DNA of 64,000 nt, from NCBI GenBank assembly GCA_002633005.1, contig NMRA01000394.1, positions 122,001 to 186,000 of the forward strand, read 5' to 3'. Numbering within the stretch: the first letter of the stretch is position 1; each line of letters starts with the position of its first letter. A program made the position numbers and the translations under genes. Shown one piece after another: positions 33,801 to 44,665 of this stretch. The notes under the pieces were generated by a model that was not told the origin of the DNA, searched no databases, and saw only the letters and a program-made list of their open reading frames with translations. Source of the DNA: Phoronis australis (Eukaryota > Phoronida > Phoronidae).

Positions 33801-36800
33801 TGCTAACCAATGAAGGCTTCGAGAAATAAACATATCAAAATTTGTAACCATTGCCCAAAACATTTATTAGATAAAATACAAACCATTTAGAACATGCATG
33901 CTGCTCTCAAGCCACCATTTGAAAATTATTGTATTCGATCAATTTCATCACGTCTGCTTCATAAGAAAATACTATCCAGAAATTACAATTCCGCATTTGA
34001 CAGTAGGAGTTACAACACTTTTCTCAAATATAATTTGTTTTGTGTTGAACAAAATTTTGAGGGCTACACGCATTTTCAGCCAAAAATCCATAATTGCTAT
34101 ACCTTCAAATGTTTCTCCAACATGCATGCAATGTCATACAGAATATTGCACTTGGACTTGCGATCAGTAGTAATCTCTTCCAGTAGTTTAACAGCATATG
34201 CCAACCTAAAAACATTCGATAACATTGGAAGCTGGTCATTAACAAGATTGGACTTAGCCAAAAAGCATAGCCCAAAATCTTCCTTCAGCACACTAAATCA
34301 TACTTTGACAATCCTATAGGCGAACATTGAAAAATCTTGCAGGAATTAGAGTGAAATCTCTTGAGACTTTCCTAACCACCAAACAAGTGCCAAGGAGGAT
34401 GAAGGTGGTTCTGCACTGCTTGTTATAAACCATACTTTGAATTAGGAATTTCCTGGGAATTAAGATGGTGTATTTTGCCTGACACATGGGGAAAAAGTGT
34501 AAAAACAACCACCATGAAGACGCTTCTCATATACTGTTTATTTGAATTTTAGCTGTCTCATTCATAAACTCAGGTGTAGCACCACTAAGCATGATTACCT
34601 TTCACCATGCATCAGGCTTAGAAACTTCTGAGGAAATTCATGTCTGCAAACAGATCCAAAAATACCCTTTTCCGACAACTTTGCAGTTCTTCCCTTTGAC
34701 CTCAGCATATTTCCAGCTTTGAAGTCACTACAGTCCTGAAATTATTAAGTAGATATCAAACTGATCCATGATAGAACTCTCATAAAGCATTTGATCTTTG
34801 ACTACCTAATGAAAGTGAACTGTTTTCCTGATGTATGCATGGTGAACATGGGGCCAACTGAAGCATGAAGTGGTACAAAATATTGCAAAAAATGTTCCCC
34901 GCCCCAACCTTTAAAGTTACTGGTCCCTAAGTCAGGATAAATGATAGCTGGGTAATTTCCTGGTTACAATAATCGTCTCGTGTCTATTAAATCTTTATAG
35001 TGGGTATCCCTACCACTAAATACTTGTTGGGAAGCATTAGGTCCTTTGCTTTGTAAGTGCAGAATGTCAGCTTTGCCTCATTTTGTGATGTTTGAATACT
35101 ATTCAGAATTCAGTGGAAAACAAAGAAAATCTCTGCACATTATGAGTATTATTAGTTAAAAGTTAACTTGATAAGAAAGTAATGCCAATCTAAGAATTTT
35201 TCACCTGCTCAGCAAGAACATTGTCGCCACTGTACTGGTCCACATACTCATTCACCTCGCCTTGATTGATGAAGAATCTAGATCCGTGTTTTGGTGATAA
35301 ATTGCTGACACCAGCGGAGACTTTACGCACAAGTCCAAAATTTGCATCAATTGAAAACATTGCTTTAAACTCTTCATTCTGAAACATGGAAATTATAATA
35401 TGGACAGAAGTTGTGTGTTGAGAATTCATCCAACATGTGTGGAACCATGTGAACACAGCCATGTACTGCAAATTTTGGCGTGAAATATGTTCTCCCATGC
35501 TTTATTTTGAATATATTCACATCTTTTCAGTTTAATGAGACTGTTACTCAGATGGGGACTCAATAAGCCACAGCCTCAGCTGTCACAAATCTTACCTTTG
35601 GGCAAACAGGACAAACTGTACCATCATCGAGATGAACGCCATCATTTTGAGGGTATCTCAAATTGTACGAGAAAAAGCGGTACTCCTCAAAGGTTTCTCT
35701 AGAGAGAGACTTGCCTATATCATTAACCTGGAACAATATGCAAAACAAAGTTGATGCAAAAGCTAAAATCCACATCTCAAGTTCCAAAACTGGAAAATAT
35801 TGTTTTTATAACAAACAGAACAATCAGTGACAGAAAAATGATATGGTAATGTACTCAATACTTTATAAAAATGGCTAACTTTGAAACACAGTATCTCAAA
35901 AATGACAGATGAAATTCACTGTATGCTTTCCAAAACACTATTTGGAATAATCAAAATGTTTCACTTTTATGAGAAGCAATAAAAAATTAGGACTTTTAAC
36001 ACACGGTCATTTGACCCACCTATCGACCGATTGGTATCAAGTCTAAACTTGTGGGGCGAAAGGGGTTTACAAGGGAAAACCTTGTCACTGGAATCTGAGA
36101 AGTCATTTAGTTTGTTCATTTCATCCATGGCTGCTTTAAAATGAAGACAATCTTGACCCTTTTAATATTTAAACTATTTCCAAAGTAATAAATAACATGT
36201 ATTCTTAATTTGTATGAAGCTCAACTAATAATACACACTTTATTACCTAGTTTAATGCTTATAGTTATTTATCAACCAGCTTGATATATCATTCTTCACT
36301 AAGAAAATGGGAAAAAAATCTGACTTTTAGACTGCCTACCAATTTCAATGGCAGATCAGACTGTGCTCCTAAGATATTCAACACGGCTGCAAATCCAGAC
36401 ACAGAGATCTGACATTCCATCATAAGCACCCGCAGCATCTCCATACACTGAAGCGTGAATGCAACCTGAGGAGATTTTGGAGACGCTGGCCACAAACCAT
36501 ATCGTACAAAAGTAGCCACGGCTTCTTCACAGTCACAAAGAGGGATTTGCCTGGAGTGGTGTCGACCTAAAACATTATCAAAGCAGCAATGATCACTTCA
36601 GCAATAGGTGAACACGATATGGTAATAGTCTGATACAGGGATCAGCATAACTGGCATCAAACAGGTTCTCATGATACACGAAAGAAGAAATCATGTTACC
36701 AAGCTTTTGTATGTATCAGTCCTTCACTAGCAAAGGCCTTAGTTCTGAATTGATTAAGGGCTGCCATTGTGTACAGAACCGAGGTGGATATATTAAGCCG

Positions 36801-38776
36801 GACACCTTCCAAAAGATATTTAAAAGGCTGTACATGGAAAACTTTGGGGTAGACATTAGGTCATTACCAGGTGGATTTATTAACACCATACAATTCAATG
36901 TACCAAGAATTGTTAAAATGTAATACTTGTCTTTTAAAAACTACTCTTACCACTAATGTCTATGATGGTGACATAAGTGAATCTGATAGTCGTACACTGA
37001 TGACTTTCAGGAAACTTGTCCAAGGTGCCACCACCCAACTCAGCATAAGAAGAATGCTGAAACAAGAATTATTATACAAAAGTCCACTTGAGTTAAACAG
37101 TTCTTCATTTGGTGAGAAGTAATTCGGCTATGTTAACAGTCGTAGCAGGTTTTCAAGGTGGACATCAGAAAATTCAGGCTTTTTTAATTGCAATCTGTAA
37201 ATCATCAGTTCTTGTACAAGGCTGCCAACCCATTAAGCACACTAAAACTGTAACATATAGTATGTTAAAAATCCATAATTTGCAAGTGAAAATCGGTGAG
37301 TAGTGATTTCTAGGAAATAAATATGTGGATTACGGAAAACTATGCAACATTTGGCAGCTCTAATTTTAACAAAATGCACAGTGACAGAGATGACTTCACT
37401 GAATGGTTTCCTATGACGTGTGTAATTGTTCAAATTAGGTTACTGATAATTTAACAAATTTGTTCAACAAACACTAACTTACTACTTAAGGTCACGGATC
37501 ACAAATATAATAAAACTCACAAGCCTGCCACAGATTTCGCCCCCCATATAAAAAACACTATCAATTAACTGTTGAACATCACTAGAAACCCCACAATGGA
37601 GATATATTTTGTTATTCGCGGGACTATGATACTCAAAACTAGAAATTTTATTGTGTTTAAAGCAGTTTCTACTTTTCACTGATTGAAATTTTTATACATG
37701 TGTACATACACACTTGGGCACACATATGTATACGTTACCTGCGACACCCAGCGTAAAGGTGCATGGAGGACCTGATATTCATGAACTTCGTCGCTACATT
37801 TCAAACAAAAGTAAGATGTGTAGGAGCAATCTTTACACCATATGATATCAGTAACCTCCTTCTTGCACTTTATGCAGGTAGATGACAACGGTACATTTGT
37901 AACCTTTGTGTACATATTGCACATTATGTTTCTGACATCTGACCATGCTTGCTGTAGCCTAGTACATGATTGTTGGTATGATGTTGTCATCAAGTTTTCT
38001 GTAAGAAGGATGATTGTAAATTTCATAGAGCAGCACATGCCCTGTAAGAACAAAAGAAAAGTAAAATAAAATCAAAGTTTGTTTGACAACAGTTTTTCTA
38101 TCAATATGAAACATAGTTGCCATCATCTGATGACCTCAAAGCAGGACAGTGTGCTGAGAATTTTTTATTTTTCAACAAACCTCTCACAATCGTAAATTAT
38201 AACACAGGACACAGCTCAAACTAAATAAAGATAGACCCTGTAACAGTGAAACTGCCCAGCTCAAACTAAGTCGCTTGGCAAGCATGAAAAAATATATTGG
38301 TATCATTTTCCAAGTGCATTGTGGCACTCATGATGTTTCCTGCTTACCATTGGTAAGTAATGTGGTGGATGAGACTGTCTCTACACCAACCATTGGGGGA
38401 TGTGATTCCTCCACGGGACCTCGACTTCTGGTTTTGGCAGGAGTAGGAGAAATTCTCAGGGTGACTTTTCGCATCTTTCCATTACTCTGAGGTCTGCGCA
38501 CTTTAAAACAAGGTTTTTTCCTTTTTCTTAACATCTTACATAGATTCTGAAAAATAATTCCACAGAGTAAGCACACACCAGGCCATAAAGATTAATTTAA
38601 ACATCTCTCAAACATAATTCATTGTTTCAATGATCGAGACTACACCATTCTTTAGACACTTTTGTTCTTTCCAAAATATACACCATTGTCCTCAGCATGA
38701 AAGGGACACAACCATGCCTTAATTGTCCAGGAGCCGCATAGGGGTGACTTAATTGGTACTTCAAAGGATCTTTAGT
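30280..38776 (-). CDS. KDZ (Kyakuja-Dileera-Zisupton) family transposase, intron-containing
   Basis: This is a DNA transposase of the KDZ superfamily, inferred to cut and paste a large DNA element in the nucleus. Fourteen exons are placed: 38684-38776, 38348-38546, 37739-37998, 36340-36566, 35596-35727, 35205-35378, 34599-34735, 34103-34205, 33076-33159, 32694-32874, 32248-32337, 31953-32030, 31333-31425 and 30280-30857. Those from 36566 down join in perfect phase. Recognisable in order: a CxC-type cysteine cluster (CIKCKKEV, WCKDC, FCLKC, H.....H), RYGLWPASPKSP, CPVCPK, the first acidic motif in IDANFGLVRK, GIFGSVCRHEFP, LYDIACMLEKHL with the second acid, IPVFHAYGHKAACQ, and FGLTDGEAIERLWSFLRRFS with the catalytic glutamate. 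The tail is acidic. No stop or shift interrupts the catalytic exons, so it may be intact. The link between 37739 and 36566 and the true N-terminus are unresolved. Confidence 0.9.
31333..31425 (-). CDS. KDZ gene exon: C-terminal helical region, symmetric 1-1
   Basis: ATCTTTCAG precedes VKYGSKEQVLDEIRKVSSER, then LYLINLKRNYS|GTGAGT. 93 bp, phase 1 on both sides. Confidence 0.83.
31953..32030 (-). CDS. KDZ gene exon: C-terminal helical region, symmetric 1-1
   Basis: CATTCCAG precedes GQISEEVLTVWSENLRDEYS, then RKQSSQ|GTAGCA. 78 bp, phase 1 on both sides. Confidence 0.82.
32248..32337 (-). CDS. KDZ gene exon: C-terminal helical region, symmetric 1-1
   Basis: TCATTTCAG precedes AKTLTTKMEKAEATFNHYQN, then ELGSVCEMLP|GTAAGT. 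90 bp, phase 1 on both sides. Confidence 0.85.
32694..32874 (-). CDS. KDZ gene exon: DGE-IER-W catalytic glutamate motif
   Basis: GCTATAG precedes VLYNPRKLQSFGLTDGEAIE, then RLWSFLRRFSRITKEMTASH and LVDALLHYGERLKSRFG. This is the best conserved block of the superfamily. The donor TTTG|GTAAGA leaves phase 1. Confidence 0.96.
33076..33159 (-). CDS. KDZ gene exon: IPVFHAYGHKAACQ motif
   Basis: CTTTGCAG precedes KKNNSSLLEKIDLGIPVFHA, then YGHKAACQ|GTATGA. The H.YGH...CQ motif continues into the next exon, and phase 0 joins both sides. Confidence 0.93.
34103..34205 (-). CDS. KDZ gene exon: YDIAC motif
   Basis: TGTTTTTAG precedes LAYAVKLLEEITTDRKSK, and the exon ends LYDIACMLEKHLK|GTATAG. YDIAC with its aspartate is a hallmark of KDZ transposases. 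Phase 2 in, 0 out, 103 bp. Confidence 0.95.
34599..34735 (-). CDS. KDZ gene exon: GIFG..CRH motif
   Basis: It starts DCSDFKAGNMLRSKGRTA after TTTCAG and contains EKGIFGSVCRHEFPQKFLSL, ending MHGE AG|GTAATC in phase 2. C....KA......... GIFG..CRH is a conserved KDZ block. Confidence 0.93.
35205..35378 (-). CDS. KDZ gene exon: first acidic catalytic motif
   Basis: ATGTTTCAG precedes the exon, encoding MFSIDANFGLVRKVSAGVS, then FFINQGEVNEYVDQYSG. The aspartate in IDANF.L.RK is the family's first proposed metal ligand. 174 bp, phase 0 on both sides. Confidence 0.93.
35596..35727 (-). CDS. KDZ gene exon: CPVCP knuckle
   Basis: TTGTTCCAG precedes VNDIGKSLSRETFEEYRFFS, and the exon ends DDGTVCPVCPK|GTAAGA. 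132 bp, phase 0 on both sides. CP.CP just before the first acidic motif is typical of KDZ proteins. Confidence 0.9.
36340..36566 (-). CDS. KDZ gene exon: CDC and YGLWPASP motif
   Basis: TGTTTTAG precedes the exon, encoding SRQIPLCDCEEAVATFVRYG and LWPASPKSPQVAFTLQCMEM. It ends TTGAAATTG|GTAGGC (phase 1 in, 0 out). The pattern C.C.......L...GLWPATP..P..AF is a KDZ signature. Its phase-1 start does not fit the phase-0 end at 37739, so one exon is missing between them. Confidence 0.9.
37739..37998 (-). CDS. KDZ gene exon: CxC cysteine cluster
   Basis: CTTCTTACAG precedes the exon. It encodes QQAWSDVRNIMCNMYTK, then STCIKCKKEVTDIIWCKDC, SYFCLKCSDEVHEYQVLH and APLRWVSQ. The C..C, C..C, C..C, H.....H spacing matches the zinc-binding clusters that precede KDZ transposase domains. 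The donor CGCAG|GTAACG leaves phase 0. Confidence 0.82.
38348..38546 (-). CDS. KDZ gene exon: basic N-terminal region
   Basis: TTTTTCAG precedes NLCKMLRKRKKPCFKVRRPQ, then RKVTLRISPTPAKTRSRG. The donor AATG|GTAAGC leaves phase 1, which fits the next exon. The composition suggests nuclear localisation or DNA contact. Confidence 0.65.
38684..38776 (-). CDS. KDZ gene upstream exon (tentative)
   Basis: TTGTTTCAG precedes TKDPLKYQLSHPYAAPG, and the exon ends ACAATG|GTGTAT. 93 bp, phase 0 on both sides, matching the next exon. No motif is recognised. A further candidate exon with WYCTSHSDICRIH lies at about 39000-39149. Confidence 0.5.
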
Positions 38777-39713
38777 CTGAAACAACAAAAGGGAATTCTT
38801 TTTTCTGATGTACTCTAAAAGCGCCTGCAACTCATAGCAGTGGGCATTCTCTTAAATTGCTAGCATCAGTCGAGTAGACTGAAAAACACCCACTATTCAG
38901 TGAAAAAATGGTCCTGCAATAAAAATCACAAACAAGAGAATTCAATGTTTATTGAAATTTTCAAGCCAAGTATTTGTTAAAGACATGGACGAACCTCTCA
39001 AGGTGTCCCTCTACGAAAGAAAGATATCGAATGCAATGTCTATTTGCTGAAATGCTTCCATGAATGCGGCATATGTCAGAATGTGATGTGCAGTACCATT
39101 TGGCAAAAAGAGAAAGGTGCTTCATGGTACCCTTATTAGTTTTTCTCATTTTCTAACAGTCAGAGTTAAAGAGAGCAAGAGAAATAATGTATAAGGTGGA
39201 TACAAAAAGTAGACAGTTACCACCTTCTGAACTCAGGGCCAGCACAATAAGCTCTAGTACAGCTTTGCGCAGAAGCGGGTAAAAAAACTGACCAGAAAAA
39301 ATATGACACCAAATTAGCGTCATCAAATAATTTTTCACTTATTTGAGTAAATAAAATTATTTCCTGGTTTTGGAAAAATTGGTGTTCTACCATTATTCTG
39401 CTGTTAAAGTTGTGGAGGGATTTTCTGTGTCGGCTTTTGGCGCCATGAAATATTGTGTTACCTATTGGCCAGTTTCTTTTGCGGCGATTCTTCAATCAAC
39501 TGTTTTTCTTTCATGAGGTTATGTACACGTCACCACAAACTGGTTTCACACCATTTTAAGTTTTTAGAATTTTGATACCAGCAAACCCAATTCCAGAAGA
39601 AATTTAGCTGCTGCCAAGCTATCATTATCTCCCAAGAGATGTTGCAAATAATTAGGAAATGGCACGTGTGCATGTCACGAGGGTATTGCTTTCAAAATGA
39701 GGACATAACTTTT

Positions 39714-39714
39714 N
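39714..39714. other. Assembly gap (single n) closing the middle contig
   Basis: The base is n. The right-hand contig begins here and within 152 bp repeats the sequence that ends the left-hand contig. Confidence 0.9.
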
Positions 39715-39865
39715 AGTCACGACTGTCGAACGTCGGTCACCGTTTGGCTATAAGGCTCTAACGGTTAAGCACATGCTACAAATTTATAAAATTCGCAGGC
39801 TGAAAGCCGTAACGGCAACCTTTTCCGTTACGGCTTAGACCTTGTTACGGAGTATGGATCGGGTG

Positions 39866-40096
39866 GTACTGTTGAGGGCTGATTAAAGTTGCCTGTGGTC
39901 CAATTGACCCAAAACCACCCGACCGTCAGCTCGCGCAAGGTACTCGTTTGCAGACAATAGGGCGGTCCTGGATTACACAGAGACACTCGAATCTCTCCAC
40001 AAGCATCTGTCACGCACATTTGGTGCCTCGTTTTTGTGGCACTGGAGTTTCACAGGTTATTTGTTGTTTTTCTTGGTTACATTAATCTGTTCGTCT
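39866..40096. repeat. 231-bp direct repeat, copy 2
   Basis: It appears identical to 14031-14261 by eye. It continues smoothly into ttccagtggtaacgac, whereas copy 1 stops at the n. Confidence 0.9.
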
Positions 40097-42881
40097 TCCA
40101 GTGGTAACGACATATTACTGCTTTTTTGTGGACTGCAACTCCGACTTGAAAAAAATTCGATAAACTGTACAAATACCCGAGGATGCGTGATCTGAAATTC
40201 TTCCCCTTCACGTCACTAATGAGAGACATAAAAATGTGCATGATTTCCAAAATGAGGTCAAGGGCTTTCTTCAAGGGAGAGTTCTATCGCCGTGTAATCC
40301 GTGGACGGCACTCCATTGCGGTCATCTATTTGCCAGAAAACCTTGTGGGTTACAACTTACAGACAACCGCACACAGAAAAGGAAACTTGAAAACTTTTCC
40401 AACTTTAACACATTAACTGATAAGTAGCTTAGTTGGATAAACTGTGAATTGAGATTTAAAATCTCTAGTTTGGGGACAAAGAAAAATTATTTTTTTTTGC
40501 TTGGTGTCCAATCTTCTCCCAAATTTTTGAAATTTACAATATTGGTACACAAAGGCAGCAGTCGGTGCCAACCTGAAAGCGATAAGGACTGTCTGTTCTT
40601 ATGAACTTCAAACGTATTTTCAGACTCTTTTCTCAAAAGGTGCACAATGTTTGGAATTTGGGAAATATAAAAAGCTTTAAAGATTATGGTTTAAAATGCA
40701 CCTGAATACGCCTGATGAATTGACGCCTGGCGATCATTTCAGTGTTGGCTTTCATAATAAAAGAAAAACTACACCTTGTTATGTTTCACATTTTGGTAAC
40801 ACTCTTGGTTTTTTAGAATCGACTAGTGATTTTATACCCGCGAGGTATGCAAAATGATATTTACTTCTGAATGGAATTATTTATCTTTTGCTTCCAGTGT
40901 AATCATGCAGCATCAAGAACTGCTGAATAGCTTGTTAATGCTAATCGGTTGAAAAACAGGAGAGTAGTGATTAGTGACAGCATTATAACAAGAACCAAGA
41001 CCGAAATAATTGAATGAAAACACATTCCACACATGCGCAGCGCAACCTCAACAGTGTAATATCAAAGTTGACACTCCAGGAGTAGAGTTCTATTGATAAA
41101 ATGGAACATGAGGGACGGAGAAAGAAGAGCAAAAGAATTAGCAGGTAACGTCAGTGTGCATATAATGGTGACATTTTCTAGTATAGAATCAAGTCAGTTA
41201 GAATGTAAATTCGTTTTCTCTCTAGTTTTATTGTCAGAATAGTTGCAGTTGTGATTCATGTGAAGAAAATATTTGCTGAGAAGAAAAGGATAATCATATC
41301 CTTTTCAAAACGGATGATTGAGAAAGTTTCCATAAACGGAGAATTGGTGGAGAGGAAATAGTTATTATACTCTTCGTACCAGGAAACATTTCGCTGCGTT
41401 GTTTCTCTTTTGCTTACAAAGGGACAATTTTCTTGCATGTCAAACATTAGTAAAAAGGAGACTTCTCCACTTCTAGGAAGTTGATGCCACGAGTGCCTGA
41501 CCATGAGAAAGCACTTCTCACGTCTCGGGACGTTAAATACAACGCTTCTGAATTCTATTATACAGTTCCAGATTTTATCTTTATTTAGCTTCTGGTACAC
41601 AAATTTGCCATATTTGGAGACAGTTACGAAACGTCTGCATCATCCCCAAAGTAGTGGTTACACGGAGCTTCATCTGCACGAGTTCATTGCAACCTTGAAA
41701 TTGAAAACTGGCGAAAAAAGTAATAAATTCTACTAACGAGTATTATGACACAAGGGGAATACAAGCAGAAGAGTGCGGCCTGAAAATCAGCATGAGTGGG
41801 CTGACGGAGTATGCATCTTCCGCCTACAACAACTCAGAGATCGATTTTTATTTTTTCCGAAAATGCATTCAGTCGCAGTAGAATGTCAGGACTTTCCAAG
41901 TCTATCACGGTCCCGCGTGATCCTAAACGCGCTTTGGAGTCTATACTTCATGTTCAAACCTGAATCAAAGAAAAATCCGTCTCATATCTTCTAGGTTACA
42001 AGAGCGACTGGCCAATTTGACATTAATAAGCATTGAACAGGAATTTCTAACCCGAAGTATTTCAACGTTTGCCGACAAAAGATGTCGCTTGCAGAAGCAA
42101 ACTGATAACTGCGGCTGATTTGTAGTTAAATTGAATAAAGTGTCTATTTTATACTTTTTTGTTTAATTTCTTAGTACTCGGTTTCGTTCATTTTATTTGA
42201 GGGGGAACTATCGTCCTGAGAATCACGCTACTGCCTAAACGAAAATAAAATAAACATTGTATATTTGAGTGTACCCTAAGTTAGATTTAATAAGCACATT
42301 TTAGCATTTAGCTACAAGCAATTTCAATGGCACAATAAAGTACACTTCAATGATGTATTAATCCCGGCGTGCTTTCCGTCAAAAATTGATTTAGACGACT
42401 TTCGGTTATGAAATTAAGGTATTGTATTCCTTACTTATCTAAGAATTGATCTCTTGGCATGATCATCAAGTGTCAGCTTACGCCGTGACACATGTAAATA
42501 TATGCCGCTGCAACATACATGTTTATCTATGGAGACATTTCAAACGCTGTCACGTACATTTGGTGATAAGAAGAGTTTAATTGATGCGTAAGATTTCCTG
42601 AAAACAGCTTAGACAATATATGCAGTGCGTTTACGTTACCTTTGCATACCATGTAAAGAGACCGAAATGTTGCCGTATTCAAACTTGGTATTGAACTTCG
42701 TTTACGAGCCTTTAAAAGCGAAGGTGACCAAAGATAATGCCTTTTTGGTTACAGTGCAATGTTTTGATAAGCCCAAATTAATTTCCACTGAAGTGAGTCA
42801 AACCCCCGTGATCTATCGTACATGCGTCAATCTGGAACTGACGACCGTGGTCCAAATCGTTCCCAGTCAGACACATGCACT

Positions 42882-43530
42882 GATACGCCGTAAAATGTAA
42901 CAATTTCGTAAAATGTAACTCCTCTTACATTGTTTCATTTTACGTTGCTAAGCATGTTTTTATAGTCCGAAAGGCCGACAGTCTGCTTTTGGACTATTGC
43001 CCTTTAAACTATAGATCAACTCCTGTTCAGGTTTGAGCAAAATGATCGTGTCCTTTCAGACCACAAAATATTTTCTATTTCCCCAGCTAGGCATTCCTTT
43101 TTTACGTAGACACGTCACAGTTTGACCTGTTGTTACCAGGTTCCACATCATATGGACAATGTACGGTGTGCATTTTTGACTATACCATCAAACTACTCAT
43201 GTTAAAAAAACATGTAAAGCACATAGGGACACATCTATAAGTTCGACCTGGCACATTTGTAAGAATTTCATTCAGACAATCAGAGAAAGAAGGCATTAAG
43301 TATGTGAACGGTTTTCCTCCGTGTGACAAATATCATGCAAACTCATGAAATATGACGTTGCTTTCGAAATGTTACATTTCTCGCATGTGGATTCGACGTA
43401 AATTGTAACAATTACAAAAATGTTACAACTTGTTACATTTTAGGAGAGTCCTAGCAACGTAAAATGTAACAGTGACGTAAAATGCAACAGTTATTACATT
43501 TTACGAAATTGTTGCATTTCACGGCGTATC
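42882..43530. mobile_element. 649-bp TIR element with 8-bp target duplication
   Basis: The left end gatacgccgtaaaatgtaac and the right end, read inverted as GATACGCCGTGAAATGCAAC, match over at least 35 bp with few changes. Flanks CATGCACT and AATGCACT (42874-42881 and 43531-43538) form an 8-bp target duplication with one mismatch. Sub-terminal cgtaaaatgtaac motifs repeat several times on each arm. There is no intact frame. The 8-bp duplication fits hAT or KDZ/Zisupton-type transposases. Confidence 0.8.
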
Positions 43531-44359
43531 AATGCACTTAATACATCGTTTGACATCGGGTGCGTCAATGTGTACATTATTTTTAACATATTTATGTATT
43601 ACCAATGTTTGTCTTTCTCTGAGTCTTATTCATTGTGTCGTGAAGTAGTCTTGTTCCGGGATGCGAGTGTCGTGAGCTCTCAAAGCGTATAATGAGTTCC
43701 GTTTCACCGATTCCCGGTTGTTGATCGGATCTGGAGTTGGCTTGTTCTTGTGAAGAATGTGGAGTTTCCTGTTCACGCCACAGCTGTTGTGGTGAAAAAA
43801 CTATCGTGTGTGCAACAAACTTATCTGATCTTATCTTCGGATTATGAAAGGGGCGTATACACCGGGAACATAAAGGGACCCGAGAGTCGTGTTCGAAAAA
43901 AGCTGCCATACAGTCATTATTTCCCATTTATGTTTCGATAGCAACTGCCTGTGGTGCTCGTTTGAAATTGAGTCAATGTAATGACTTGAGGCTGCAAACT
44001 TGACGTCACTGGTGCGTGTGAATTTACACACCAAGGTCCAATAGACCCTATTCACGCCGACAGGAGGCGCATTCCAAAACGAGGCTCGCTGCGATAGCTC
44101 TGTTAGCTTATCGGCATAGTTCTGTGTTTCAGACCTTATTGTTCCGCGAACGGCTAAAAAAAATACGGACACGCAACTGTCTGCTTCACAATCTCTAAAG
44201 ACGTTCAGATTCGGAAGCGTTGGGTCGTTGCCGCGACGAAGCAAAATAAGTCCGTGTAAAATTTATAAATGTTTTCGAAAAGTTTGATCATATTTTGTCG
44301 CATGTCGCCAGTTGTTAAGCATCATAGTAACGACCGGAGAATGGGCCACCCAGGCTGTG

Positions 44360-44665
44360 TTTTCATGACTACAGATTTAGGGGGGGGGGGGCATGGCCCC
44401 CCTAAAATTGTATGAGATCCCATTTTTGAGTTCGGGTGCGAATTGCTGACTAGCACACGTGCGCAATGGGGGGTGAATAAACAACGCATAGGCGCTGAAT
44501 GAACCCCGTTTACCGTTTTTTTTTTTAGTCAACAGGTCCGCAAACCCAAGAATTCAAGACCCCTGAATCCCCAGAGTTTAGGCTGGGCGCGCGCATCTGC
44601 CGAAATGCTGCTTATTCCTGTGCCCTGCCCCCCCTAATTAAAAAACGTGGATCCGCCCCTGCTAC
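44360..44665. mobile_element. Degenerate short DNA element with C/G-run ends
   Basis: gactacagatttagggggg on the left and ccccccctaatt...gtggatccgcccctg on the right are roughly complementary ends, like the ggcggat ends of 5581-6480. No frame inside. Confidence 0.45.

Noticed and set aside
30318-34319. Plus-strand frames of 60-140 codons at 30318-30518, 33203-33418 and 33894-34319
   Set aside because: They lie across minus-strand KDZ exons and introns and show no motif or splice support.
36693-37303. Overlapping plus-strand frames in the gap of the KDZ gene
   Set aside because: They lie in what should be an intron or missing minus-strand exon and have no recognisable content.
14262-39714. 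231-bp flanking repeats as target-site duplications of the KDZ element
   Set aside because: Far too long for any cut-and-paste transposase, and one copy ends exactly at an assembly gap.
41256-41600. 114-codon minus-strand frame
   Set aside because: Looks partly protein-like by eye (GEVSFLLMFDMQ), but no motif or family was recognised and AT-rich tails suggest chance.
43831-44244. 137-codon minus-strand frame
   Set aside because: No recognisable family, no splice context, and repeat-like sequence around it. It cannot be supported as a gene.
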